From Nostoc sp. LEGE 06077 (GTDB taxonomy: Bacteria; Cyanobacteriota; Cyanobacteriia; Cyanobacteriales; Nostocaceae): a stretch of DNA of 42,892 nucleotides. Each line of letters opens with the position of its first letter. Position 1 is the stretch's first letter. Shown here piece by piece: positions 7,336-16,619 of the stretch. The DNA is taken from the NCBI RefSeq assembly GCF_015207705.1, contig NZ_JADEWI010000055.1, positions 1-42,892 on the forward strand. Direction: 5' to 3'. A model generated the notes under the pieces. That model made no database searches, had not been told where the DNA came from, and worked only from the letters and a program-made list of their open reading frames with translations. Both the position numbers and the translations under genes were made by a program.

Positions 7336-9522
7336 TTAGTAGTTTCTAAGTATTTTACAATCTCTATTCTCAATTTTTTTGCTAATTTCAGCCAAATTTT
7401 GTGGAAGTTTAATTCCACAAATTAAAGCTTCTCTAATTTGTTGTTCATCGAGTCCGATAACGTTGTTTAGATTTACATTTTTGAGGATTGCATTTTTTAG
7501 TTTTGTATTTTTGAAGTTTGCAGATTCGAGATCAGAGCCTTCAAGATTAGCTGACTCCAGATTTGCATCCTGTAGATCAGCATTCCAAAGTATAGCTTTC
7601 TGTAAATTAGCACCTACTAGAGATGCGTTTGTAAAATTAGCTCCTACCAAATTAGAATTGTCAAATCTTGCACGATTAAGTTCAGCATCTTTAAAAGTTG
7701 CTTTTTCAAAAATGGTATTTGTTAGTTTGATGTCGTTAAGGTTCTTATGACAGAGATAAATGTTTGAGAAGTTATTTTTATATCCACTATTGTTCATATA
7801 CTCTAATAAACCTTTGAGTATTGGAGTTGGGTGACAGTCTCTTCTGGCAAGAATCGATTCTGTCCAACCTAATATAGAGAAGTGAACAATTGTCAGAGTG
7901 CCAATTATTGGAAAGATTGCAAAAAGTGCGATTAACTTAAAAATGCCTCGCCTCTGTCTCCTCCAACTAGCTATTACAAATTCCTTAGCCAAGCTGGAGA
8001 GTGCGGTTTCTCGATAAACTTTTTGGCCTTGCATAAACTCTCTCGCATCACGCAGCGAACGACCTTGAAGAACGTATTCTTGAGATTTGTCCTGATCTAC
8101 CCAGTCTTCCGCAGCTTGCTCGATTTTGCGTTTCTTGCGAAGATTTTCTTGGCATTCAGTTAACCATTCTTGCAGTTGTCCCCAATTACGAATCATCGCT
8201 TCGTGGGCAACTTCAATCATTTCACCAGACTGTTCATCTGAGAAGGTGGCTAAGAAACGGACTCCAGGTGCAGCAAAAAGATTAATAATAGCCCGAACAG
8301 TTGTGGCTTCTTTGTCATCTGCGATCAGTTCTGATAAAGCAGCACGGCGACGGATATTTTTTGTACCTTCCTCTATTTGTACCAATGCAAGAAAAATCCG
8401 TCGAGCGATCGCTTGATCTTCAACATTCAAAGATTTATACAGGCGTTGTGCTTCTCCAGCCAGTGCGCCACCTACACCACCAAGATTTTCTAGGGTTTCG
8501 GCTGGTTCAATATTGTTTTGCAAGCCTTCCCAAATTCTTGTCAGGGCAAACTGTAATAGAGGTAAAGCTTCTCGCCCTTGGGTTTGTTCTACTAAGAGTT
8601 GGACAACTGCACTGTTTAACTGATATCCAGCTTGTGCAGATGGTCTGACAATAGCGGCTTCTAAATCCTCTGGCTGCATAATTGGCACGAGAAACCCTTG
8701 CTCGGAGAAGAGTTTGTTTAAGCATGGGTGTTGTTGGGTTTCGCCTAAAAAGTCACTCCGCAATGTCAAAATCACAGATACTCGTTTTGACTGTTCTGCT
8801 GCTGCACACAGCAAGTTTCCCACAAAAGCATCCCGTTCGGCTTTATCTTTACAAAGTGTGTAAACTTCTTCAAACTGATCGACCAAAACAATTAAGGGAG
8901 ACAAAGCAATGTCAGGAAAGACATCAGCAATGCGCCGCAGTCCATCATATTCTTGATGATTGTTTTGCTGGATGATTTCTTGGGTCAACTCCCGTGTCTT
9001 GCTAACTGGTGTGGGATCGTTAGTCGCAATCCGCGCCAACATAGCAGCGAGAGCTTCCACTGGGTGGGTTCCGGGTACGAGTACCACCAATCGCGCTTGA
9101 TTACGACCAGGTAAGGGTTGAGCGCCTAATTTGGGGATTAATCCTGCCAGTACCAGGGACGATTTTCCTGAACCCGATGGCCCATATATAGGTAGCATCC
9201 GCACCGCAGATTTTTGTTCATGGAGATCACGAAATCTCTGCCATAGTTGTTCAATTTGCTTGTCTCGTCCAAAAAAGCGATCGCCATCTGTTTCTCGAAA
9301 TGCCAATAAACCTTGATAGGGATTTGCCCCTAACTTATTTGCAGGTGTTGGAGGAGTTTCTAACTGAGTCTGGACTTGAGAAAGATAGACTGTGAGTTGA
9401 CCGATGGCCATTCCTCCTATCATCTGACTAATAGCTTGTCCAGAATTCTTGCCAATATCCTGCTGAATCTGATTAGTTGAGTGAGAAGGGGAAACTACAT
9501 CACGATCTGAATGATTTTGCAT
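7336..9522 (-). CDS. STAND NTPase with N-terminal amyloid-like motif, TM helix and pentapeptide repeats
   Basis: A 728-residue protein with four parts. (1) Residues 20-45 form a short Gly/Gln-rich segment, NSGQAISQMIGGMAIGQ. (2) An nSTAND1-type NTPase begins NPYQGLLAFRETDGDRFFGRD (67-87). It has Walker A GPSGSGKS (114-121), Walker B LIVLVDQFEE (210-219) and TLRSDFLG (253-260). (3) A probable transmembrane helix spans about 527-550. (4) Pentapeptide repeats of A(D/N)LXX type span about 594-690. STAND proteins of this kind act as regulated switches, many as immune or cell-death sensors. The N-terminal segment matches the C-terminus of the upstream gene product (9 of 17 positions identical, same spacing), suggesting homotypic signalling. 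The genes are 32 bp apart on the same strand. The sensing role is inferred; the domain calls are firm. Confidence 0.88.
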   Translation of the reverse strand: MQNHSDRDVVSPSHSTNQIQQDIGKNSGQAISQMIGGMAIGQLTVYLSQVQTQLETPPTPANKLGANPYQGLLAFRETDGDRFFGRDKQIEQLWQRFRDLHEQKSAVRMLPIYGPSGSGKSSLVLAGLIPKLGAQPLPGRNQARLVVLVPGTHPVEALAAMLARIATNDPTPVSKTRELTQEIIQQNNHQEYDGLRRIADVFPDIALSPLIVLVDQFEEVYTLCKDKAERDAFVGNLLCAAAEQSKRVSVILTLRSDFLGETQQHPCLNKLFSEQGFLVPIMQPEDLEAAIVRPSAQAGYQLNSAVVQLLVEQTQGREALPLLQFALTRIWEGLQNNIEPAETLENLGGVGGALAGEAQRLYKSLNVEDQAIARRIFLALVQIEEGTKNIRRRAALSELIADDKEATTVRAIINLFAAPGVRFLATFSDEQSGEMIEVAHEAMIRNWGQLQEWLTECQENLRKKRKIEQAAEDWVDQDKSQEYVLQGRSLRDAREFMQGQKVYRETALSSLAKEFVIASWRRQRRGIFKLIALFAIFPIIGTLTIVHFSILGWTESILARRDCHPTPILKGLLEYMNNSGYKNNFSNIYLCHKNLNDIKLTNTIFEKATFKDAELNRARFDNSNLVGANFTNASLVGANLQKAILWNADLQDANLESANLEGSDLESANFKNTKLKNAILKNVNLNNVIGLDEQQIREALICGIKLPQNLAEISKKIENRDCKILRNY

Positions 9523-9554
9523 AGTGCGATCGCACTTAATTTATGGTTGGATTG

Positions 9555-10004
9555 TTAAAAATTCACTCCGCCTTGAATATTGCCGTCAATTCTGCCAATT
9601 GCCTTGCTATTAGTCATTTGTCCAATCACCTGTCCTTGATTACTGGTGAAAGTTTGATTAATTTGGACTTCTGCTGCTGTGGACTGTTCTTCTTGTAAAA
9701 TTTTGGCAATCTCCTCAGCTAAATCGGGGTTTTCTTTCAGCACAATTTCTAGTTCCTCCTGAAAGACGGCTTGACGGGCTGAACTTTCGGGTTTGGCGGC
9801 TACTTGCTCTGCTGCTACCTTTAATTCCTCTTTGGATTCAACTTTTGTGCCTAGTTTCGACCAAACTTTCTTCGCCTTTTCCCAGATATCGGGAGCAATA
9901 TTCTCTGCGGCTTTTTCTGCGGTTTTTTCGGCTGCTATCCCACCTAATTTCAGCAAATAAGGTAAGCAGGGAGCTAATAATTTAGTCAGAAATACAATAT
10001 CCAT
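9555..10004 (-). CDS. Small helical putative effector with C-terminal amyloid-like motif
   Basis: A 149-residue protein, first gene of a two-gene unit with the STAND NTPase. Residues 1-22 are hydrophobic (MDIVFLTKLLAPCLPYLLKL). An Ala/Glu/Lys-rich helical domain follows to about 108, with IWEKAKKVWSKLGTKVE in the middle. The C-terminal tail (122-149) is NQGQVIGQMTNSKAIGRIDG followed by NIQGGVNF. The tail shares N-x-G-Q-x-I-x-Q-M-x4-A-I-G with residues 26-41 of the downstream NTPase. The build (membrane-active-looking helical N-domain plus short C-terminal prion-like motif, encoded beside an NLR carrying the same motif) is that of bacterial amyloid-signalling effectors (Bell-domain type). The function is inferred from architecture. 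Confidence 0.75.
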   Translation of the reverse strand: MDIVFLTKLLAPCLPYLLKLGGIAAEKTAEKAAENIAPDIWEKAKKVWSKLGTKVESKEELKVAAEQVAAKPESSARQAVFQEELEIVLKENPDLAEEIAKILQEEQSTAAEVQINQTFTSNQGQVIGQMTNSKAIGRIDGNIQGGVNF

Positions 10005-10218
10005 CTATGCACCTCATCTAATAGCCGAATTTGCACTGTTTTTAAGTTTTGCAGTCAAATTAGTTTGTTATCTATATAAAAATTCAGTTACTCGGCAAAG
10101 TTTTATGCAGTATTATTGCGTTCTCCCAACTATGGGCGATCGCCAGTACAACATCATGGCATCAGTATAATAAGCATGATTATTATATAACTTTTTATAC
10201 TAACTAGATAGATAATAA

Positions 10219-10551
10219 TTACAAATCTAAAAATGGGAATAGCTGAAGCAAAGTTTTACGGATACGTAGCAGAAAGACGGTTTGCCGCAGTTTGGTGTTT
10301 AATTCTGGTGGCGGAACTTTTTGGAGTTGTGCTTGTAGTTCGGCATACTCGGCAGCACTGATGGGTTTGCCATCAATGGGCGATCGCGCATCTATAATAA
10401 TCTCTGTGCGTAATATCTCTTCTGGAATATCATCCGGCGGTGGTAAGGCCATGACGGCTGCTCCCCAATGGCTAATTAACCACACACTCAGACTAGACGT
10501 AATACTCAAAACCCCCAATATTACACGCTTGGTAGATTTTACTTTTCCCAT
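10219..10551 (-). CDS. Conserved hypothetical exported or membrane-anchored protein
   Basis: A 110-residue protein. A basic start (MGKVKSTKRV) and a hydrophobic stretch (ILGVLSITSSLSVWLISHW) look like a signal peptide or anchor. The mature part has DDIPEEILRTEIIIDARSPI and DGKPISAAEYAELQAQLQ, then a basic hydrophobic tail. Proteins with this middle motif are, as far as I recall, common uncharacterised proteins in cyanobacteria. No function can be assigned. The gene stands alone, 214 bp downstream of the start of the effector gene on the same strand. Confidence 0.8.
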   Translation of the reverse strand: MGKVKSTKRVILGVLSITSSLSVWLISHWGAAVMALPPPDDIPEEILRTEIIIDARSPIDGKPISAAEYAELQAQLQKVPPPELNTKLRQTVFLLRIRKTLLQLFPFLDL

Positions 10552-10983
10552 CTCATCACCCTCAAGTCAAAAACAAGCCGCTTAATAAAAGAAATACTAA
10601 TTAAATCTTGCCATTGAATTTTGATTTCTTTTCTTTTTCGGGTTGACTCACCGATGTTTTTGACTACTAGTCGTGATGATTCATTAGAATTTTTTCCTAG
10701 ATAAATGGAAAATCCAACTTTCAATATTGACACAACAGTGCAGAGATCAACCCGATGTTGACCTATCTCTATTTAGAGTAACAACCTCAAGTTAAAAATT
10801 TAAATGGACACTTGGTTGTGGTGTTTACCAACATTACCAGTGTCCAATAACTGCCGTCTTAGCTTAACAGACTTATGAAGTTTGCTGGAGTTGGGTATCT
10901 GCTGTCTGAGAAATACTAAAACTCCAGCCATGATCAACAACAAGACCAAATACTTGTCTTATAACTAAATTTCAGACAAAGAA
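10552..10983. other. Intergenic region with two hairpins
   Basis: This stretch holds no convincing gene. One hairpin pairs GGACACTTGG with CCAGTGTCC (about 10814-10852). A second, perfect 9-bp stem GCTGGAGTT/AACTCCAGC pairs 10884-10892 with 10920-10928. Neither has a clear T-tract. They could belong to an untranslated leader or a small RNA. Confidence 0.4.
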
Positions 10984-11202
10984 CTAAGGTGTTTTAGTAG
11001 GGCTTGCAGTGGGAGAAGTAGTAACAGCCGGAGAAGCAGTAGTAGTAGGAATAGCAGTAGTAGTTGGTGTAGACCCAGTATCGGAGGGTTCACCTGTAGC
11101 GGCTGGTGTAGTTGTAGAACTAGGTGTACCACCACCTTCACATGCTCCGAGAACTGCCGCCAAACTTAACATTACAGCTAAACCAAAGATTTTTGTTTTC
11201 AT
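10984..11202 (-). CDS. Small Thr/Pro-rich lipoprotein
   Basis: The start is taken as ATG 11202 because GAGGAG lies 6-8 bp upstream; the longer frame from 11232 lacks this. The 72-residue product has a lipoprotein signal: MKTKIFGLAVMLSLAAVLGA then Cys (lipobox LGAC). The rest is a low-complexity Thr/Ser/Pro/Ala tail (STTTPAATGEPSDTGSTPTT and similar), the type seen in extracytoplasmic linkers. No domain is present. Small lipoproteins of this build are common in Nostocales and their role is unknown. Confidence 0.8.
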   Translation of the reverse strand: MKTKIFGLAVMLSLAAVLGACEGGGTPSSTTTPAATGEPSDTGSTPTTTAIPTTTASPAVTTSPTASPTKTP

Positions 11203-11776
11203 AACTCCTCTTTCACCAATTGTGGCAATCAAATGTTTGTGCCTTTTGACTACGATAACTTATTTATTGCTAATTGTTTAAATCCCGGTCTAGGAGATAT
11301 TTAAAAACACTACTTAAGGCTGATTATGGGTTGTTGAATTATTATGCCGCAGACTGATGAGGTTCTCTAATTTGGAGATTAAGTGATTATCCCAAAGATG
11401 ATCAGGCGATCGCCAAGAGTAACAAGAGTAATTTCTTTTTATCTTGTATTGCCATACTCAGAGGCAATACTTAAAATATCAAGTTATCCAATGGCGAATC
11501 CGTGATTGTACATATGGCAATACTCAAATAATGCCAATATTGGGTCGAGCTAGAGAATCATATTTGATTGCTCAACTACTGATGGAGGCAAGGAAAAGAC
11601 AATAGAGAACCAATTTATGTGCAGTTACTCAACGGATTAGCATAGCTAAAAACCATCTAACTAAACATGGTCTACAGTTAGCGCTATACTCATGCAGATC
11701 CCAAAAAAGGCTATCTTAACCTGAACAAAATTAAATAAACAGACTAGAATACAGTATTTCCTATCCAAGAAAATTT
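11203..11776. other. Intergenic region with GGCAATAC hairpin motifs
   Basis: No gene is visible in this 574-bp stretch between divergent units. A perfect 8-bp stem GTATTGCC/GGCAATAC (11446-11453 with 11463-11470) is present, and GGCAATACT recurs near 11517. The ftsL-like gene promoter should lie here. Confidence 0.45.
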
Positions 11777-12394
11777 ATGGCTGCTGTTCGTAAATCAGCT
11801 GTGTCTGCTCCTAATACCTGGTTTTGGCGCAATTCTCAACCAACTGTACCAAGACGGCGCTCTTCTGGTCATGGGTTAGCCATGAGCAATTTATCCCCAC
11901 TTCCCGATCAATCTCCGGTAGTACCGCCTAAACGTCGACGGCGTGCTGCAAAAGGTTTATCGGCTCCTGCTACCAAAGGGTTACAAGAACTAACTCCATC
12001 AAAAGTTTCTCGTGTTCCCACCGCTGAAGTTTTACCTAATTGGTTGCTGCGGTTGTACACTGTTCATCGTTACTCATCTGTGGTGACATTTTTATTAGTT
12101 GCAGTGGCTCTGGTTGTTTATGGTTGGACAGTCTATTCTCAAGAACTGTGGAATCAAGAGTTTCGTCGGTTGCAAAATCTGCAACGCAATGAGCGACAAT
12201 TAACCACAACCAACGCGATGTTAAAAAACAAAATGGCGGAAGATGCAGAAAAACCAAGTGCAGGATTAGTTTCACCTACACCAGATAAAACAATTTTCTT
12301 ACCTTCATCTGCTGATACTGCCAATTCTGTGCTGACTAATAAAACATCTAATTACCCTACGCAACAGCCAACTTCCTCACCCTTGGGATATTAA
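11777..12394 (+). CDS. FtsL-like divisome protein
   Basis: A 205-residue bitopic membrane protein. It has a long basic, Pro-rich cytoplasmic N-tail (PPKRRRRAAK near 51-60), one transmembrane helix at about 101-119 (VVTFLLVAVALVVYGW), a short coiled coil (120-155, LWNQEFRRLQNLQRNERQL), and a Pro/Ser/Thr-rich end. Topology and position 30 bp upstream of ftsI are those of FtsL in cyanobacteria and other bacteria. FtsL with its partners activates septal peptidoglycan synthesis by FtsW/FtsI. The name is by synteny and topology, because FtsL sequences diverge strongly. Confidence 0.75.
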   Translation: MAAVRKSAVSAPNTWFWRNSQPTVPRRRSSGHGLAMSNLSPLPDQSPVVPPKRRRRAAKGLSAPATKGLQELTPSKVSRVPTAEVLPNWLLRLYTVHRYSSVVTFLLVAVALVVYGWTVYSQELWNQEFRRLQNLQRNERQLTTTNAMLKNKMAEDAEKPSAGLVSPTPDKTIFLPSSADTANSVLTNKTSNYPTQQPTSSPLGY

Positions 12395-12424
12395 AGGCAA
12401 TAGTCATAACAAAGGACGAAGCCG

Positions 12425-14263
12425 ATGCAGAAGTCATCAAGTAGATTAAAATTTAGAAATTCTCGTAATCAAGCAGTTTCAACGCGGCAAAAAGTTTCTC
12501 GACAAAGGTTGATGGGAAAATTCGCTCCCAACAGCCAAGAACCCATCCAAATCAGCAAAGTCCGGCTTTTGGTAGTCTGGGCTATTTTAGTAGCAGCAGG
12601 GTTAGGTTTAGCTTTTAACTTATATAATTTACAAATTCTCCAAGGAAAAAAACTAACGCAGAAGGCACGCAATCAACAAATGGTGAGTTTGCGGCCTTTT
12701 ATGCCTCGTCGTTTAGTCATCGATCGCAATACTAATGTTTTAGCTGTTGACCGTCCTGTATATACTGTTTATGCCCATCCGAAGCTGTTTGATAAGTCTA
12801 ATGAAGAAATCGCCCAAAAGTTAGCCCCAATCATTGATAAGGATGCGGCTGAGTTAGTCAAAACTTTTCAAAGTCGTAAAAGTGGCATTATCCTCATCCC
12901 GGCGTTACCTGAAGAAATTGCCGATCGCGTGATTGCACTACGTTTAAATGGCTTAGAATTAATTCCTAAATACTCGCGTCTATATCCGCAAGCCGATGTG
13001 ACATCTGATGTCGTTGGCTACGTAGACCTGGAACGTCGTGGTCAGGCGGGTGTAGAATATAGCCAAGAAAAACTGCTAGAACGTTCTGTGCAGAAGGTGC
13101 GGTTAATGCAGTCTGGTAATGGCGAATTAAAGCCAGATAATGCGCCAGAAGGCTTTCTCCATGCCGATGACTTGAAACTGCAACTAACTATTGATACAAG
13201 GTTACAACGGGCTGCTCGTTTGGCGCTGAAAGCACAGGTAGAAAAGTTTCGCGCCAAACGTGGCGCTGTGATTGTGATGGATGCCTTAGATGGTTCCCTA
13301 CTAGCGCTGGTCTCTCAACCTACATATAACCCGAATGAATACGGCAAAGCGAAAATAGATTTATTCAAAAACTGGACAGTAGCTGATCTTTACGAACCTG
13401 GATCAACTTTTAAACCATTAAATGTGGCGATCGCATTAGAAAATGGTGTTATTCAACCCAATGATACTTTTAATGATCCAGGTTCTATTAAAGTCGCTGA
13501 CCGCATCATTAAAAATGCTCAAAACAATGCTTATGGGCGGATTAATATTGCTCAAATTCTCCAAAATTCCAGCAATATCGGGATGGTGCAAATCATTCAA
13601 AGAATGCGCCCTTCAATCTACTACACTTGGTTAGAACGTCTGGGTTTAGGGCAACCTTTAGAAACTGATTTGCCTTTTGGAGTTAGCGGTTCACTGAAAA
13701 CTCAACCAAGATTTATTTCTTCACCCATTGAACCAGCAACCGCATCTTTTGGACAAGGTTTTTCTCTCACTCCTTTACAGCTAGTACAACTGCACGGTGC
13801 TTTAGCTAATGGGGGAAAATTGGTGACACCTCATGTAGTTCGAGGATTGGTTGATAGTAATGGCAAAATGCACTATTCACCTACACTCCCTGCGCCACGG
13901 CAAATTTTTTCGGCTAAAACCGCCCAACAAGTTGTGGAAATGATGGAAACAGTTGTTTCTGAAGGTACGGGTAAACCTTCTAAAATTGCCGGATATCGCA
14001 TTGGCGGTAAAACAGGTACAGCCCAAAAAGCTAGTCCCAACGGTGGCTATATTCCCGGTGCGAGAATCACCAGTTTTGTGGCAGTTTTGCCAGTAGAAGC
14101 TCCCCGCTATGTAATTTTGGCAATTGTTGATGAGCCGAAGGGCGAGAACGCCTATGGTTCAACGGTGGCTGCACCAATTGTCAAATCGGTTATGGAAACA
14201 TTAATTCCCCTAGAACACCTACCACCAGAACAGCTAAATTCCCCAGCAGAAACACCAAGATGA
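12425..14263 (+). CDS. ftsI: Penicillin-binding protein, FtsI/PBP3-type transpeptidase
   Basis: A 612-residue class B penicillin-binding protein that cross-links septal peptidoglycan in the periplasm. A basic cytoplasmic N-tail and one transmembrane helix (about 48-66) are followed by the dimerisation/pedestal domain (RRLVIDRNTNVLAVDRPVY; YPQADVTSDVVGYVD). The transpeptidase domain carries all three active-site motifs: S327-T-F-K (EPGSTFKPLNVA), SSN 382-384 and KTG 529-531 (GGKTGTAQKA). It is co-transcribed with the FtsL-like gene, with AAGGAC as ribosome-binding site before ATG 12425. Length and motifs indicate an intact enzyme. Confidence 0.95.
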   Translation: MQKSSSRLKFRNSRNQAVSTRQKVSRQRLMGKFAPNSQEPIQISKVRLLVVWAILVAAGLGLAFNLYNLQILQGKKLTQKARNQQMVSLRPFMPRRLVIDRNTNVLAVDRPVYTVYAHPKLFDKSNEEIAQKLAPIIDKDAAELVKTFQSRKSGIILIPALPEEIADRVIALRLNGLELIPKYSRLYPQADVTSDVVGYVDLERRGQAGVEYSQEKLLERSVQKVRLMQSGNGELKPDNAPEGFLHADDLKLQLTIDTRLQRAARLALKAQVEKFRAKRGAVIVMDALDGSLLALVSQPTYNPNEYGKAKIDLFKNWTVADLYEPGSTFKPLNVAIALENGVIQPNDTFNDPGSIKVADRIIKNAQNNAYGRINIAQILQNSSNIGMVQIIQRMRPSIYYTWLERLGLGQPLETDLPFGVSGSLKTQPRFISSPIEPATASFGQGFSLTPLQLVQLHGALANGGKLVTPHVVRGLVDSNGKMHYSPTLPAPRQIFSAKTAQQVVEMMETVVSEGTGKPSKIAGYRIGGKTGTAQKASPNGGYIPGARITSFVAVLPVEAPRYVILAIVDEPKGENAYGSTVAAPIVKSVMETLIPLEHLPPEQLNSPAETPR

Positions 14264-14268
14264 GAGCT

Positions 14269-14934
14269 TTAACGTGTATCAGTCGGACTTGGGCTAGTAG
14301 TTGAAGTTCCCGTATTACCGCCAGCATTAACAATGGAACGAGCCTGTTGCAAGTGTTCTTGAAGGGTTGGTAGTGTTTGGGCGGCAAATGCCTTCACATC
14401 TGGATCTTGACCCTGTTGAGCTTCAGTTTGAAATGCAGAAACATCCTTTTGATGATCTTGAACCATGTGAGTCATATATTCGCGGTCAAAATTAGCGCCA
14501 GAAAGCTTAGATAAGCGTTCCTGGAGTTGCTGATTTTCTCTGTTGAGAGCAGTTGGTAATTTTACACCTTTTCGCGCTGCTAACTGTTTGAGTTGAGTAT
14601 TCACCTGCGTATGATCTTGCACCATCCGCAGCCCAAATTGTTTGACCTCATTGTTAGCTGCACGTTGTGATGCTAGTTGTCCTAGTTTGACTTCTGCTAA
14701 ACCACCTTGCGCGGCTTCATTGATAAACTGTCTGTCTGAAGCACTCAGATTATTTTGTCCTGGTGTAGTTGGTGTTGCTGTTGGTGATGGACTCTCAGTT
14801 AGTTGTACTAGTTGTGTTGTACCAGATGGAGCTTCAGATGTATTCTGATTTTGCTGGGGGGTTGTTGTACAACCAGTGGCTAGAGATAAGGCGATCGCCA
14901 CTAAACTAGTAGAAACTAATTTTAAATTAGACAT
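14269..14934 (-). CDS. DUF4142 family lipoprotein
   Basis: This 221-residue protein starts with a lipoprotein signal (MSNLKLVSTSLVAIALSLAT-GC, Cys22), then a Thr/Pro/Gln-rich linker. The DUF4142 helical domain reads FINEAAQGGLAEVKLGQLAS, FGLRMVQDHTQVNTQLKQLA and MVQDHQKDVSAF. This four-helix ferritin-like fold carries conserved QDH motifs and is usually exported. Its function is not established. The gene is convergent with ftsI, only 5 bp separating the stops. Confidence 0.9.
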   Translation of the reverse strand: MSNLKLVSTSLVAIALSLATGCTTTPQQNQNTSEAPSGTTQLVQLTESPSPTATPTTPGQNNLSASDRQFINEAAQGGLAEVKLGQLASQRAANNEVKQFGLRMVQDHTQVNTQLKQLAARKGVKLPTALNRENQQLQERLSKLSGANFDREYMTHMVQDHQKDVSAFQTEAQQGQDPDVKAFAAQTLPTLQEHLQQARSIVNAGGNTGTSTTSPSPTDTR

Positions 14935-15335
14935 AATTCCTCCTTTTTTCCCAAAAGCTCACAATTACAGCGATTTAGAATCATCAAAGTAATAATTAAC
15001 CTTAAACCTTCTGACTCCTGAATTCTGACTCCTGAATACTTACGTTTTTTTCTCCAAATCAAATATGATTCCTATATATTTTTAAATTTGTCGGTTTAGC
15101 TTGAATATAGAAAAAATGTTCTCAAAAAATACCTACCCGCAGATATAGCTCATTCCTGCTAGTGTGTTCATTTGCCACATCTATCATCTGTTACCTGTCT
15201 GTTGCTGTAATTCTGTGTCTCTAGAGTTAATATTTGTTTATAACTCACGAAAGAGGTTAATAAGGCTGAACTGTGGAACTTTAGATATTAGAGATAGAAA
15301 TATTTTCACTTTTGAGTAAAGTTATCTAATATTCC
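14935..15335. other. Intergenic region with STRR heptamer repeat
   Basis: No gene is visible. Positions 15009-15037 are a degenerate heptamer repeat (TTCTGAC TCCTGAA, twice), continuing into ATACTTACG. The block recurs near 16556-16576 and 34970-35001. The AT-rich remainder should contain the promoters of the two divergent neighbours. Confidence 0.6.
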
Positions 15336-16436
15336 ATGCAAAGCAATTTATTGACAATACTTAATTTCGATGTTGAAGCTAAGACACATAATGATTATCA
15401 CCAAGCTGAACAACTATTTTTAGAATTACTAGCAATAGATGATTTAGACAATCAATTACATCAAATATCAGCGAAAGTCAGAGAATTTGAACAAACACTG
15501 TTTGCAGCAATTGTGGCAGCTTATCAAAATGGTAGTGGAGATAATCGCGCTCATTTATTTCTGCAAAGGATTTTATATTGGATTAATCGCTTAAAGTTAT
15601 TTTGGTATGACGATTTGCACCATTATACAAATGAGCGATCGCTATATTTGAGTTGTTGTCGTAATCAAATTGAAGCGGCTTGGCAACCTTGGGAACTAGC
15701 TCAAATTGATGTAGCTAAATTACAAAAATTAAATGTCAAACAAGCACTGATTGAACGCGCCACCGCCGATTTAGATCCGCCATTATCGCCAGAGAGTCGC
15801 TATATTCGAGAACAAATGAGTGAGGATGGCTACCGTCACTTATTGGCGATCGCCTCATTTGATGGGTTAGTTGAAGGTAGTCGTCTTTCACGGATTTTAG
15901 GAGGTGCGGCGAATGAGGTGCAATGTACTTTAGTACGGGTACTTTTGGAAGAATATGGCAATGGTCGCTTGTCTCGCAAGCACTCGACATTTTTTGCCCA
16001 AATGTTAGCCGAGTTTGATATGAACACTGAACCAGAAGGTTACTTCGATTTAGTCCCTTGGGAAGTCTTGGCTTGTGCTAATCAAAACTTTTTAACAACG
16101 GAACGCAAGCGTTATTTTCTACGTTACAGCGGTGCATTAACTTATTTTGAAGTAGCTGGCCCGGCAGCTTACAGAAATTATCTGACAGCAGCGCAAAGAC
16201 TGCAACTTTCAGATGCAGCAATGGGTTATTGGGAACTGCACATTAAAGAAGATGAACGCCACGGTCAATGGATGTTAGACAGTGTGGCTTTACCTTTAGC
16301 AACGCAATATGCCGATGATGGGTGGGAATTAATTCTTGGATACGACCAAGAGAAATTCATGAGCGATCGCGCTGCTCAATCTGTTGTATTTTCTATTCGT
16401 ACAGCCGAACAAGCAACTGATAAATCCACCAATTAG
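15336..16436 (+). CDS. Iron-containing redox enzyme family protein (haem-oxygenase-like fold)
   Basis: A 366-residue helical protein of the haem-oxygenase-like di-iron family (Haem_oxygenas_2 type). Candidate metal-ligand motifs typical of the family are visible: VLLEEYGNGRLSRKHSTFF (Glu and His with expected spacing) and YWELHIKEDERHGQWML near the C-terminus. Members of the superfamily act as oxidases or oxygenases in natural-product and cofactor pathways; the substrate here cannot be told. The N-terminal 130 residues are less typical. A methyltransferase gene follows in the same direction after 183 bp with two hairpins between, so co-transcription is uncertain. Confidence 0.8.
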   Translation: MQSNLLTILNFDVEAKTHNDYHQAEQLFLELLAIDDLDNQLHQISAKVREFEQTLFAAIVAAYQNGSGDNRAHLFLQRILYWINRLKLFWYDDLHHYTNERSLYLSCCRNQIEAAWQPWELAQIDVAKLQKLNVKQALIERATADLDPPLSPESRYIREQMSEDGYRHLLAIASFDGLVEGSRLSRILGGAANEVQCTLVRVLLEEYGNGRLSRKHSTFFAQMLAEFDMNTEPEGYFDLVPWEVLACANQNFLTTERKRYFLRYSGALTYFEVAGPAAYRNYLTAAQRLQLSDAAMGYWELHIKEDERHGQWMLDSVALPLATQYADDGWELILGYDQEKFMSDRAAQSVVFSIRTAEQATDKSTN

Positions 16437-16488
16437 CAATAGCAATCTGGCGGTAAATCTTTAATTTCTTTGCGACCTGATTCTACTT

Positions 16489-16525
16489 GAGTGAAAGATT
16501 TTTCACTCCAGCAGAATTTTGCTGG
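16489..16525 (+). terminator. Tandem hairpins after the redox enzyme gene
   Basis: Two adjacent perfect stems overlap at one base: GAGTGAAA/TTTCACTC (16489-16496 with 16501-16508, 4-nt loop) and CCAGCA/TGCTGG (16508-16513 with 16520-16525). They lie about 50 bp after the stop. No long T-tract follows, so termination is only probable. Confidence 0.5.
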
Positions 16526-16619
16526 ACTTTATCCAAGGTAAGGATTCTTTAAACTTTCTGACTCCTGAATACTTACTATCCAAGTATCAACTAATTTTTT
16601 GATTAACTAGTAAAGTCAC

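Noticed and set aside
10539-10733. A 64-codon minus-strand frame upstream of the exported protein gene
   Set aside because: No recognisable motif and no convincing start; it overlaps the neighbouring gene start.
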